A stretch of 25,076 nt of DNA, taken from the NCBI GenBank assembly GCA_040753075.1, contig JBFMHA010000055.1, positions 1 through 25,076 on the forward strand. The letters are read 5' to 3'. The position numbers and the translations under genes are program-made. How positions within the stretch are numbered: position 1 is the first letter of the stretch; the number at the start of each line of letters is the position of its first letter. Below the pieces are notes generated by a model. The model was not told the DNA's origin. It made no database searches and was given only the letters and a program-made list of their open reading frames with translations. Positions 14,307 to 22,608 of the stretch are shown piece by piece. The DNA is from UBA6814 sp040753075 (lineage in GTDB: Bacteria > Desulfobacterota > Desulfovibrionia > Desulfovibrionales > Desulfovibrionaceae).

Positions 14307-14324
14307 CTGTCTCTCCCCACTGCG

Positions 14325-14735
14325 CTAGAGCATGGTGTCGTCCACCGTCTCCAGCGCGATCTCCCACAACCGGGCCATGATGGCGGCCTGCTCGTCGTCC
14401 CTGGCTTGGCGCATCACGCCCTCCTCCAGGAGGAAGACCCTCACCCCCAGTTCGTCGGGGGGGTAGACGATCTCCACGTCGAAGCCCAGTTCATTGCGCA
14501 GCTTGAGGCGAATCTCCCCAATCACCTCATTCTCGCTGCCCGCAGCCAGGAGGTTCTCCACGATCTCCCTGGCCACCTGCTCCACGAGAACCCTGCGCCG
14601 GGCCGCCCTGGCCGCCTCCTCCCCCTCCTGCACCCCGCAGGTCGCCAGGCGGTGCCTGGCCAGCCGCCGGGCAATGCCGATCTGCTTGCCGTACGTCCGC
14701 AGCATCCTGCGGACTTGGAGGGGGGCGGCGGTCAC
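14325..14735 (-). CDS. FlgM-associated small protein of Desulfovibrio type, function unknown
   Basis: This is a 136-residue hypothetical protein upstream of flgM in the same unit. It begins with a basic helical region (MLRTYGKQIGIARRLARHRLA), continues with a long charged helix (EEAARAARRRVLVEQVAREIVENLL), and has an alpha/beta C-terminal half (EIRLKLRNELGFDVEIVYPPDELGVRVFLLEEG). No signal peptide or membrane segment is visible. I recall a family named after D. vulgaris DVU0524 described as FlgM-associated, which fits position and length, but I could not check it. The start is a GTG at 14735 with GAGG 8 nt upstream; a later ATG would remove ten residues. The sigma-28 promoter before it makes it a flagellar late gene. 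Confidence 0.75.
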   Translation of the reverse strand: MTAAPLQVRRMLRTYGKQIGIARRLARHRLATCGVQEGEEAARAARRRVLVEQVAREIVENLLAAGSENEVIGEIRLKLRNELGFDVEIVYPPDELGVRVFLLEEGVMRQARDDEQAAIMARLWEIALETVDDTML

Positions 14736-14759
14736 GATGTATACCTCGACTCACCATAG

Positions 14760-14787
14760 TTATCGGCAGGAGGGTTTGTCGACTTTA
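14760..14787 (-). promoter_or_regulatory. Sigma-28 (FliA) promoter of the flgM unit
   Basis: On the minus strand TAAA (14787-14784), 16 nt, GCCGATAA (14767-14760) matches the FliA consensus TAAA-N15-GCCGATAA. The -10 is perfect and the spacer is one base longer than the enterobacterial form. The transcription start should be near 14752, about 17 nt before the GTG at 14735. Confidence 0.8.
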
Positions 14788-14833
14788 GGGGTCGGGAGGA
14801 AAAAAAACTGGGTACGGCCCCGGCAGGCCTCCC

Positions 14834-14862
14834 TTGAATCCCCGCCGGGTTTCCACTACCTT
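14834..14862 (+). promoter_or_regulatory. Candidate sigma-70 promoter of the nadK operon
   Basis: TTGAAT (14834-14839), 17 nt, TACCTT (14857-14862) is a moderate match to TTGACA/TATAAT. The -10 ends 7 nt before the nadK ATG, so the transcript would be leaderless or nearly so. No Shine-Dalgarno sequence precedes nadK. Confidence 0.4.
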
Positions 14863-14869
14863 GCCGCGC

Positions 14870-15721
14870 ATGCAAACGAACACGGGCGCGCCGCGCGCCG
14901 TCTACATCGTGGCCAAGGCCGGCCACGCCGCGGCCCTGGCCCTGTCCGGGGAGATATCCGCCTGGCTCGCCGGCCGGGGCGTGGACAGCAAGGTCATGGA
15001 GAACAGTCCGCAGGCGGCCGGGCTGCTCCCGGACCGGGCCGGGCCCGGGGATCTGCTTCTGGTCCTGGGCGGGGACGGGACCATGCTCGGGGTGTCCCGC
15101 GAGGCCGTGCCCCGCGGCCTGCCGGTGCTGGGCCTGAATCTGGGCCGCGTGGGCTTCCTCAACGAGGTCCCGGTACAGGACTGGCCGGACTGCCTGGCCG
15201 GAATCCTGGAGCGAGGCTTCACCACCTCCGGACACACCGTGCTCCGCTATGCGGTGGAGCGGGGCGGGGCCGTGGCGCGCTCGGGCCTGGCGGTCAACGA
15301 CCTGGTGGTCAGCCGCGGCTCCCTGGCCCGGCTCATCCACCTGGGCCTGGCCGTGGACGGCGAGCCCCTGACCGGGATGCGGGCCGACGGGGTCATCGTG
15401 GCCACCCCCCTGGGCTCCACGGCCTATTCCGTGTCCGCGGGCGGCCCCATCGTGCATCCCAGCCTGGACGCGTTCACCGTGACCCCGATCTGTCCCTTTC
15501 TCCAGAACGTGCGGCCCCTGGCCCTGCCCGGTCGATCCGAACTGGCGATCACGGTGGAGGAGCAGACACCCAAGGTCCACCTCACGGTGGACGGCCAGGA
15601 GGGACTGGTCCTGGAGCCCGGGGACGTGCTCAAGGCCACCCGCTCGGGACAGGATCTGCTCCTGGTGTCCCTGGGCCGCTCCACCTATCTGGCCCGGCTG
15701 CGGGCCAAGGGGATCGTCTAG
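14870..15721 (+). CDS. nadK: NAD kinase
   Basis: NadK phosphorylates NAD to NADP in the cytosol. The 283-residue protein has the catalytic GGDGTML motif (residues 67-73), the NLGRVGFLNE block, and the second conserved region GMRADGVIVATPLGSTAYSVSAGGPIVHP. The usual NE pair of the third motif appears as N-D in LAVNDLVVSRGS. Length is normal for bacterial NadK. The ATG at 14870 is chosen because the family N-terminus starts here; a frame open further upstream has no support. First gene of nadK-mltA-DUF4254-gatB, divergent from the flgM unit. Confidence 0.96.
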   Translation: MQTNTGAPRAVYIVAKAGHAAALALSGEISAWLAGRGVDSKVMENSPQAAGLLPDRAGPGDLLLVLGGDGTMLGVSREAVPRGLPVLGLNLGRVGFLNEVPVQDWPDCLAGILERGFTTSGHTVLRYAVERGGAVARSGLAVNDLVVSRGSLARLIHLGLAVDGEPLTGMRADGVIVATPLGSTAYSVSAGGPIVHPSLDAFTVTPICPFLQNVRPLALPGRSELAITVEEQTPKVHLTVDGQEGLVLEPGDVLKATRSGQDLLLVSLGRSTYLARLRAKGIV

Positions 15722-15724
15722 ACA

Positions 15725-16915
15725 ATGAATCCCTCCCGCCTCCTGGCCTGGGCCCTGGCGGCCCTGGCCTGCCTGGCCTGGGGCTGCGAGGCCGTCCGGC
15801 CCAAGGTCCCGGCGCTGGCCCCGGCGTCCGAATCCGCGGCCCGGGCCGTCGCCCGGGGCCTGGATCCGTCCGGCCAGGACCTGGCCTCCTGGCGCGACCT
15901 GGAGCCCGGCCTGCGACGCAGCCTGGCCTGGCTAGCGGCCAAGCCCGCGGACGGCGTGGCCGTCCCGGGGCCGCCCCGCATCACCTGGGGCCGGCTGGCG
16001 GCCACCGCGCAACGGCTTCTGGACCTGCTGCCCCAACTCGATGCGGACCCCGGCCTGCTGGCCCGGGAGTTCGCCTGGGCCGAACTGGCCCCCCGGCCGC
16101 TCATGACCGGCTACTACGCGCCCATCCTGGAGGCCAGTCCGTCGCCCACCCCGGAGTTTCCCTATCCCCTGTACGCGCTGCCGCCGGACGTGCAGACAGT
16201 GGACCTGGGCCGGTTCCATCCCCGCTGGGCCGGCCAGACCCTGACCTACCGGGTGCGGGACGGCCGCATCGAGCCCTATCCGGACCGGGCGGCCATCGAC
16301 CGGGGAGGCGCCTTGGCCGGCCGGGGACTGGAGCTGGCCTGGGTGCGCGACCGTTTCGACGCCTACGTGCTCCAGGTGCAGGGGTCGGGCCTGCTGCGCT
16401 TCCCGGACGGCTCCCTGCGCCACGCGCTCTACGCGGGCAAGAACGGGAGGGAGTACGTGAGCCTGGGCAAGGTCATGGCGGAATCGGGGCTCATCCCCCT
16501 GGAGCAGGTGACCATGACCACCATCAGGGAGTATCTGGACGCCCATCCATCGGAGGAGGAGGCGCTCCTGGAGCGCAATCCCAGCTACGTGTTCTTCCGC
16601 CTGGCGGACCAGGGGCCGCTGGGGGCCATGGGCCGGCTCTTGACGCCCCGGGTCAGCGTGGCTACAGACCCCGGGGTCCTGCCCCTGGGCTCGGTCCTGG
16701 CCCTGTCCGCCGACCTGCCGCCCGGGGCTCCGGGCTCGCCCGACGCCGCGGGCCGGGCCCTGGCCGGGCTGGTCCTGGCCCAGGACACGGGCGGAGCCAT
16801 CAAACAGGCCCGCCTGGACTTCTATTGCGGCAGCGGCCCCCAGGCCGGAGCCCTGGCCGGGGAGCTCAAGGCCCGGGCCCGGGTGTGGCTGCTGCTCGTA
16901 CGCGAGGATTCGTGA
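15725..16915 (+). CDS. mltA: Membrane-bound lytic murein transglycosylase A, lipoprotein
   Basis: MltA cleaves the MurNAc-GlcNAc bond of peptidoglycan to give 1,6-anhydro ends. The N-terminus (hydrophobic run ending LAWGC, cysteine near residue 21) is a lipoprotein signal, so the enzyme is likely anchored in the outer membrane facing the periplasm. The MltA domain spans about 120-290: TGYYAPILEASP..FPYPLYALP, VLQVQGSGLLRFPDGS, GREYVSLGKVMAESGLIP. The C-terminal 3D domain is about 295-390, with GAMGRLLTPRVSVATDPGVLPLGSVLAL and the conserved aspartates in LAQDTGGAIKQARLDFYCGSG. The 396-residue length is normal. The ATG lies 3 nt after the nadK stop. Confidence 0.93.
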   Translation: MNPSRLLAWALAALACLAWGCEAVRPKVPALAPASESAARAVARGLDPSGQDLASWRDLEPGLRRSLAWLAAKPADGVAVPGPPRITWGRLAATAQRLLDLLPQLDADPGLLAREFAWAELAPRPLMTGYYAPILEASPSPTPEFPYPLYALPPDVQTVDLGRFHPRWAGQTLTYRVRDGRIEPYPDRAAIDRGGALAGRGLELAWVRDRFDAYVLQVQGSGLLRFPDGSLRHALYAGKNGREYVSLGKVMAESGLIPLEQVTMTTIREYLDAHPSEEEALLERNPSYVFFRLADQGPLGAMGRLLTPRVSVATDPGVLPLGSVLALSADLPPGAPGSPDAAGRALAGLVLAQDTGGAIKQARLDFYCGSGPQAGALAGELKARARVWLLLVREDS

Positions 16916-17568
16916 TGCCCGATCTTTCCCTGGCGGACCTGCGCCGCCTGCTGGTCCAATGCTGGGAGGCCCAGGCCGAGACCGTGGCCCGCTGGCACGA
17001 GGAAGCGCCGGCCGAGCCGTCGCAGCCCGGTCCCGACGACCTGCTGGCCCTGGTCCTGGCCCAGCACCTGACCAATTTCCGGCTGTGGCACGTGGAGGAC
17101 GACGCCCGGGCCACCGACGTGGGGCCGGAGGTCATCGCCCGCTGCAAGCGGGACATCGACCGCCTGAACCAGCAGCGCAACGACCTCATCGAGCAGGTGG
17201 ACACCTGCCTGGTGTCCCTGGTATTGCCCCTGCTGCCGGCGCAGCCCCGGGACCGGACCAACACCGAGACCCTGGGCGGCGCCCTGGACCGGCTCTCCAT
17301 CCTGGCCCTCAAGATCTACCACATGGAGGAGCAGACCCGGCGCGAGGACGTGGGGCCGGACCACCGGGCCTCCTGCCGCGACAAGGCCGAAGTCCTGCGC
17401 CGCCAGCGCGAGGGGCTGGCCGCCGCGGTCCTGGACCTGGTGGACGAATACGGCCGGGGCGAGAAGCGTCCGGTGGTCTACCGCCAGTTCAAGATGTACA
17501 ACGACCCCCGCCTCAATCCCCGGCTCTACGGCGCCGGCCGGGCCGGGGGCCAGGCTTCCGAGGAGTAA
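16915..17568 (+). CDS. DUF4254 family protein, function unknown
   Basis: A 217-residue cytosolic, mostly helical protein. The central segment NFRLWHVEDDARATDVGPEVIARCKRDIDRLNQQRNDLIEQVD (about residues 57-100) carries the conserved LWHxEDxAR and KRxIDxLNQxRNDxIExID pattern that I associate with DUF4254. A second, similar pattern appears later (IYHMEEQTRREDVGPDHRASCRDKAEVLRRQREGL, about 136-170), suggesting an internal duplication. No catalytic role is known to me; relatives often sit near cell-envelope glycan genes. Its ATG overlaps the mltA TGA by one base (TGATG), with GAGG about 8 nt upstream, so it is translationally coupled to a murein enzyme. gatB starts 1 nt after its stop. Confidence 0.82.
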   Translation: MPDLSLADLRRLLVQCWEAQAETVARWHEEAPAEPSQPGPDDLLALVLAQHLTNFRLWHVEDDARATDVGPEVIARCKRDIDRLNQQRNDLIEQVDTCLVSLVLPLLPAQPRDRTNTETLGGALDRLSILALKIYHMEEQTRREDVGPDHRASCRDKAEVLRRQREGLAAAVLDLVDEYGRGEKRPVVYRQFKMYNDPRLNPRLYGAGRAGGQASEE

Positions 17569-17569
17569 G

Positions 17570-19003
<1,434 letters not shown>

Positions 19004-19015
19004 CCGGGCGGGAGC

Positions 19016-19429
19016 ATGAGCGCAACGGAACTCAAGAAGGCCGGGGGCCGCATGGCGGCCATGACCCCCAAGCACTGCGCCGACGCCGGGCTGGCCCTGG
19101 TGTTCGTCTTCCTGCTCGTGGCCCTGCTGGGCGGCCAGTCCTGGGCCGTATGGGCGGCCGCCGGGGCCACCCTCGCGCTCATGACCGCGCCAGTGCTGTT
19201 CAAGCCCTTCGCCGTGGCCTGGTTCGGCCTGTCCCACGTCATGGGCGCGGTGATGAGCAGGCTCATCCTCTCCCTGGTCTTCTTCCTGGTGGTGACCCCG
19301 GTGGCCGTCCTGCGCCGGGCGCTGGGCAAGGACCCCATGCGCCTGCGCCAGTGGAAGGCCGGCCAGGATTCGGTGTTCACCGTGCGCGACGCGACCGTCT
19401 CGGCCCAGGACCTGGAGCGGCCGTTCTGA
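19016..19429 (+). CDS. SxtJ-like small membrane protein
   Basis: A 137-residue protein with three predicted membrane segments, about residues 24-40, 44-62 and 76-99, followed by a short cytosolic tail starting RRALGKDPMRLRQW. The layout, with two close segments, a conserved P-x-x-x-x-P region (APVLFKPF), a third segment ending VTPVAVLRR, and the G-K-D-P motif (104-107), matches the SxtJ family as I remember it. SxtJ is encoded next to the carbamoyltransferase SxtI in saxitoxin clusters and next to carbamoyltransferases in many other bacteria; its function is unknown. Here it is followed by a DUF5989 peptide and a carbamoyltransferase. The start has a GGGAG very close to the ATG; a start at the internal ATG around 19052 cannot be excluded. 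Confidence 0.75.
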   Translation: MSATELKKAGGRMAAMTPKHCADAGLALVFVFLLVALLGGQSWAVWAAAGATLALMTAPVLFKPFAVAWFGLSHVMGAVMSRLILSLVFFLVVTPVAVLRRALGKDPMRLRQWKAGQDSVFTVRDATVSAQDLERPF

Positions 19430-19445
19430 TTCCTAGGAGGATTCG

Positions 19446-19595
19446 ATGGATTTCCTGAAAGACCTTTGGGCGTTTCTGCGGGTGCGCAAGAAGTTCTGGC
19501 TGCTGCCCATCATCCTGACCCTGCTGCTGTTCGGCGCGCTCATCGTGCTCACCAGCGGCTCGGCCGTGGCTCCCTTCATCTACACCCTTTTCTAG
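19446..19595 (+). CDS. 49-residue membrane peptide, DUF5989 / SxtK-like
   Basis: This short gene has an ideal ribosome-binding site (AGGAGG, 5 nt before the ATG). The peptide begins MDFLKDLWAFLRVRKKFWLL, an amphipathic basic helix, followed by one membrane segment (PIILTLLLFGALIVLTSG, about 21-38) and a conserved-looking end with SAVAPFIYTLF. Arg/Lys at 12-16 predict an N-in topology. The pattern R-K-K-F-W-L-x-P...G-S-A-V-A-P-F-I-Y fits the DUF5989 family, which neighbours carbamoyltransferases and resembles SxtK. It lies 16 nt after the SxtJ-like gene and 10 nt before the carbamoyltransferase, so the three form one unit. Confidence 0.85.
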   Translation: MDFLKDLWAFLRVRKKFWLLPIILTLLLFGALIVLTSGSAVAPFIYTLF

Positions 19596-19605
19596 GGGAC
19601 CGCCG

Positions 19606-21471
19606 GTGCGCCAAGCCATCCTGGGCATCTCCGCCTATTACCACGACTCCGCGGCCGTGCTCCTGGACGGGGGCCGCATCGTGGCCGGTGCGCACGAGGA
19701 GCGCTTCACCCGCAAGAAGCACGACGCCTCGTTCCCGGCCCAGGCGGTGCGCTACGTGCTCAAGGAGGCCGGCATCGGCCTCGGGGATCTTGCGGCCATC
19801 GCCTTCTACGACAAGCCCTACCTCAAGTTCGAGCGGCTCCTGGAAACCTACCACGCCTTCGCGCCCAAGGGGCTGGCCAGCTTCCTCTCGGCCATGCCGG
19901 TGTGGATCAAGGAAAAGCTCTTCATGCGGCGCATGCTTTGGGAGGAATTGGAGAAGATCGGTCCGGGACGGCCGCAGCTCCTGTTCCCGGAGCACCACCT
20001 GTCCCACGCGGCCAGCGCGTACTACGCCTCGCCCTGGGACGAGGCCGCGGTGCTCACCGTGGACGGGGTGGGGGAGTGGGCCACCACCACCCTGGGGCAC
20101 GGCCGGGGCAAGGACCTGACCATCCTGCGCCAGCTCGACTTCCCGCACTCCCTGGGCCTGCTCTATTCGGCCTTCACCTATTTCTGCGGGTTCAAGGTCA
20201 ATTCCGGGGAGTACAAGCTCATGGGCCTGGCCCCGTACGGCGATCCCGACTCCCTGGACACCTCCCGCTACTTGCAGGCGATCCGGGACGAACTGGCGGA
20301 CCTGCGGCCGGACGGCTCCCTGCTCCTGAACATGGCCCATTTCGACTACGCCACGGGCCTGACCATGGTGCGGGACGAGTCCTTCGAGCGGCTCTTCGGC
20401 ATGCCCCGCCGCCAGGCCGAGAGCGACCTGACCCAGCCCTACATGAACCTGGCCCTGGCCATCCAGATGTTCACCGAGGAGGCCGTGCTGCGCATGGCCA
20501 GGACCGCCCGGGAGCTCACCGGCTCGCCGCGGCTGGTCATGGCCGGCGGCGTGGCGCTCAACTGCGTGGCCAACGGCAAGCTCCTGCGCACCGGGATGTT
20601 CGAGGACGTCTACATCCAGCCCGCGGCCGGCGACGCGGGCGGCGCCCTGGGCGCGGCCCTGGCCGCCTGGCACATCCACATGGGCCGGGACAAGACCGCT
20701 GCGCCGGACGGCCGGGACATCATGCAGGGCTCCTACCTGGGCCCCGAGTTTCCGGAGCGGGACATCCGGCGCTGCATCCGGCGCTTTTCCGCGCCCTTCA
20801 CCCGGTTCGGCGACTTCGGCGACCTGTGCGCCACGGTGGCCGGGCTGCTGGACGAGGGCAAGGCCGTGGGCTGGTTCCAGGGCCGCATGGAGTGGGGCCC
20901 CCGCGCCCTGGGCAACCGGAGCATCCTGGGCGATCCCCGGCGGCCGGACATGCAGAAGAAGCTCAACCTCAAGATCAAGCACCGCGAGGGGTTCCGGCCC
21001 TTCGCCCCGTCGGTGCTGGCCGAGGACGCGGACGAATACTTCGCCCTGGACGGCGCCCCCTCGCCCTACATGCTCCTGGTGGCCCCGGTGCGGGAGGCGC
21101 ATTGCATGTCCCTGCCCGAGGGGTACAACCAGCTCCCCCTGTACGACCGGCTCTACGTGCTGCGCTCGGACATCCCGGCCGTGACCCACGTGGACTACTC
21201 GGCCCGCATCCAGACCGTGCACAAGGAAACCAACCCCCGCTACCACCGGCTCATCAGCGCCTTCAAGGAGCGCACCGGCTGCGGGCTGGTGGTCAACACC
21301 AGCTTCAACGTGCGGGGCGAGCCCATCGTGTGCACCCCCGAGGACGCCTACCGCTGCTTCATGCGCACCGAGATGGACCACCTGGTCCTGGGCGACTTCC
21401 TCTTCGACAAGGAGGCCCAGCCTCCCTTCGAGGACGAGGGCGACTGGCGAAACGAATACGAGCTCGACTAA
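19606..21471 (+). CDS. Carbamoyltransferase of the NodU/CmcH family
   Basis: Members transfer a carbamoyl group from carbamoyl phosphate through carbamoyl-adenylate to a hydroxyl group, for instance on Nod factors, cephamycin, tobramycin or saxitoxin. The 621-residue protein has the N-terminal ASKHA-like domain (ILGISAYYHDSAAVLLDGG, PEHHLSHAASAYYASPW with the metal/substrate histidines at 130, 131 and 134, VDGVGEWATT, NSGEYKLMGLAPYG, MAGGVALNCVANGKL, AAGDAGGALGAAL). It also has the C-terminal YrdC-like domain (FQGRMEWGPRALGNRSILGDPR, KIKHREGFRPFAPSVL, NTSFNVRGEPIVCTPEDAYRCFMRTEMDHLVLGDFLF). Catalytic blocks look intact. The start is GTG at 19606 with AGGGGA upstream. The acceptor is unknown; the two membrane genes before it suggest a membrane-linked substrate. 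Confidence 0.93.
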   Translation: MRQAILGISAYYHDSAAVLLDGGRIVAGAHEERFTRKKHDASFPAQAVRYVLKEAGIGLGDLAAIAFYDKPYLKFERLLETYHAFAPKGLASFLSAMPVWIKEKLFMRRMLWEELEKIGPGRPQLLFPEHHLSHAASAYYASPWDEAAVLTVDGVGEWATTTLGHGRGKDLTILRQLDFPHSLGLLYSAFTYFCGFKVNSGEYKLMGLAPYGDPDSLDTSRYLQAIRDELADLRPDGSLLLNMAHFDYATGLTMVRDESFERLFGMPRRQAESDLTQPYMNLALAIQMFTEEAVLRMARTARELTGSPRLVMAGGVALNCVANGKLLRTGMFEDVYIQPAAGDAGGALGAALAAWHIHMGRDKTAAPDGRDIMQGSYLGPEFPERDIRRCIRRFSAPFTRFGDFGDLCATVAGLLDEGKAVGWFQGRMEWGPRALGNRSILGDPRRPDMQKKLNLKIKHREGFRPFAPSVLAEDADEYFALDGAPSPYMLLVAPVREAHCMSLPEGYNQLPLYDRLYVLRSDIPAVTHVDYSARIQTVHKETNPRYHRLISAFKERTGCGLVVNTSFNVRGEPIVCTPEDAYRCFMRTEMDHLVLGDFLFDKEAQPPFEDEGDWRNEYELD

Positions 21472-21481
21472 AGGACTGTCC

Positions 21482-22522
21482 ATGGAATTCCACATCCGAT
21501 TCGACGACGCGGGACGCAACCTGGTGCTGCTGGACCAGCGCATCCTGCCCACCCGCGAGGAATACTACACCTGCACGAACACCGACGAGGTGATCTACGC
21601 CCTGCAGACCATGGTGGTGCGCGGGGCTCCGGCCATCGGCGTGACCGCGGCCTACGGCTGCTTCCTGGCCTGCCGCGAGGCCGGGGACGGTCCGGGCTGG
21701 CGGGAGCGGCTGGACGCCTTGCTCGTGAAGCTGGAGAACGCCCGGCCCACCGCGGTGAACCTGCGCTGGGCCGTGGAGGCGATGCGCGGGACCTGGGACG
21801 CGGGCCTTTCCCAGCCTGACTTGCTGGAGGCATGGCTGGTCCAGGCCAGGGACATCCACGCCGCGGACATCGCCATCAATCGGAAGATGGGAGCCCACGG
21901 CGGCGAACTGGCGCCCGACAACTGCACGATCATGACCCACTGCAACGCGGGCGCGCTCGCCACCGCGGGCTACGGCACCGCGCTCGGGGTGGTGCGCGGG
22001 GCCGTGGACATGGGCAAGAAGGTCAAGGTCATCGCCAACGAGACCCGGCCCTTCCTGCAGGGCGCGCGGCTCACGGCCTGGGAGCTGCGCTACGACGGGA
22101 TTCCCGTGACCGTGGCCTGCGACAACGCCTGCTCCCTGCTCATGTCCCGGGGCATGGTGGACCTGGTGGTGGTGGGCGCTGACCGCATCGCGGCCAACGG
22201 CGACGCGGCCAACAAGATCGGCACCAGCGGGGTGGCCTTGCTGGCCAGGCACTACGGCGTGCCCTTCTACGTGGCCGCGCCCCTGTCCACCATCGACCTG
22301 CGCACCGCCACGGGCGACGAGATCCCCATCGAGGACCGCACCCCGCGGGAAGTGACCCACGTGGGCGACACCCAGATCGTGCCCGAAGGGGTCCCGGTCT
22401 TCAACTTCGCCTTCGACGTGACCCCGGCCGACCTCATCGCCGGCATCGTGACCGAGGAGGGCGTGCTGCGGCCGCCCTATGCCGAGAGCATCCGCGCGGC
22501 GTTCGCCCGGGCCGGCAAGTAG
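21482..22522 (+). CDS. mtnA: S-methyl-5-thioribose-1-phosphate isomerase
   Basis: MtnA converts methylthioribose-1-phosphate to methylthioribulose-1-phosphate in methylthioadenosine salvage. The 346-residue protein is of the eIF2B-like family. Diagnostic blocks are MVVRGAPAIGVTAAYG, the catalytic cysteine in MTHCNAGALATAGYGTALG (Cys154), NETRPFLQGARLTAWEL, the catalytic aspartate in VVGADRIAANGDAANKIGT (Asp234), YVAAPLSTIDL and IPIEDRTPREVTH. Cys and Asp at these places distinguish MtnA from eIF2B subunits, which lack them. AAAGGA lies 7 nt before the ATG, and the carbamoyltransferase stop is 10 nt upstream, so it may share that transcript. No other salvage gene is in the window. Confidence 0.95.
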   Translation: MEFHIRFDDAGRNLVLLDQRILPTREEYYTCTNTDEVIYALQTMVVRGAPAIGVTAAYGCFLACREAGDGPGWRERLDALLVKLENARPTAVNLRWAVEAMRGTWDAGLSQPDLLEAWLVQARDIHAADIAINRKMGAHGGELAPDNCTIMTHCNAGALATAGYGTALGVVRGAVDMGKKVKVIANETRPFLQGARLTAWELRYDGIPVTVACDNACSLLMSRGMVDLVVVGADRIAANGDAANKIGTSGVALLARHYGVPFYVAAPLSTIDLRTATGDEIPIEDRTPREVTHVGDTQIVPEGVPVFNFAFDVTPADLIAGIVTEEGVLRPPYAESIRAAFARAGK

Positions 22523-22547
22523 TCTTGAACCGTATCCGCGGAGGCCG

Positions 22548-22583
22548 GGCCGGGGCGCTTCCCGGGCCGGTCTTTGCGTTTTG
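22548..22583 (+). terminator. Possible terminator after mtnA
   Basis: GGCCGGGG (22548-22555), loop CGCTT, CCCGGGCC (22561-22568) forms an 8-position stem with a single G-G mismatch. A T-rich stretch follows (TCTTTGCGTTTT, 22571-22582). It lies 26 nt past the mtnA stop. The T-tract is interrupted, so termination may be partial. Confidence 0.4.
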
Positions 22584-22601
22584 CGCCAACTCGCGTAGAG
22601 A
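22574..22601 (+). promoter_or_regulatory. Candidate sigma-70 promoter of der
   Basis: TTGCGT (22574-22579), 16 nt, TAGAGA (22596-22601) is a weak to moderate match. The -10 ends 7 nt before the der ATG, and no Shine-Dalgarno sequence is present, so a leaderless der transcript is suggested. Confidence 0.35.
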
Positions 22602-22608
22602 TCATCCC

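Noticed and set aside
14494..17568. 1024-codon frame ending in the DUF4254 protein
   Set aside because: The upstream portion reads nadK and mltA out of frame. The real gene starts at the TGATG junction at 16915.
19016..21471. A saxitoxin-like biosynthetic cluster
   Set aside because: Only the carbamoyltransferase and its two small membrane partners are present. No SxtA-type synthase, amidinotransferase or oxygenase is in the window, so toxin synthesis is not supported.
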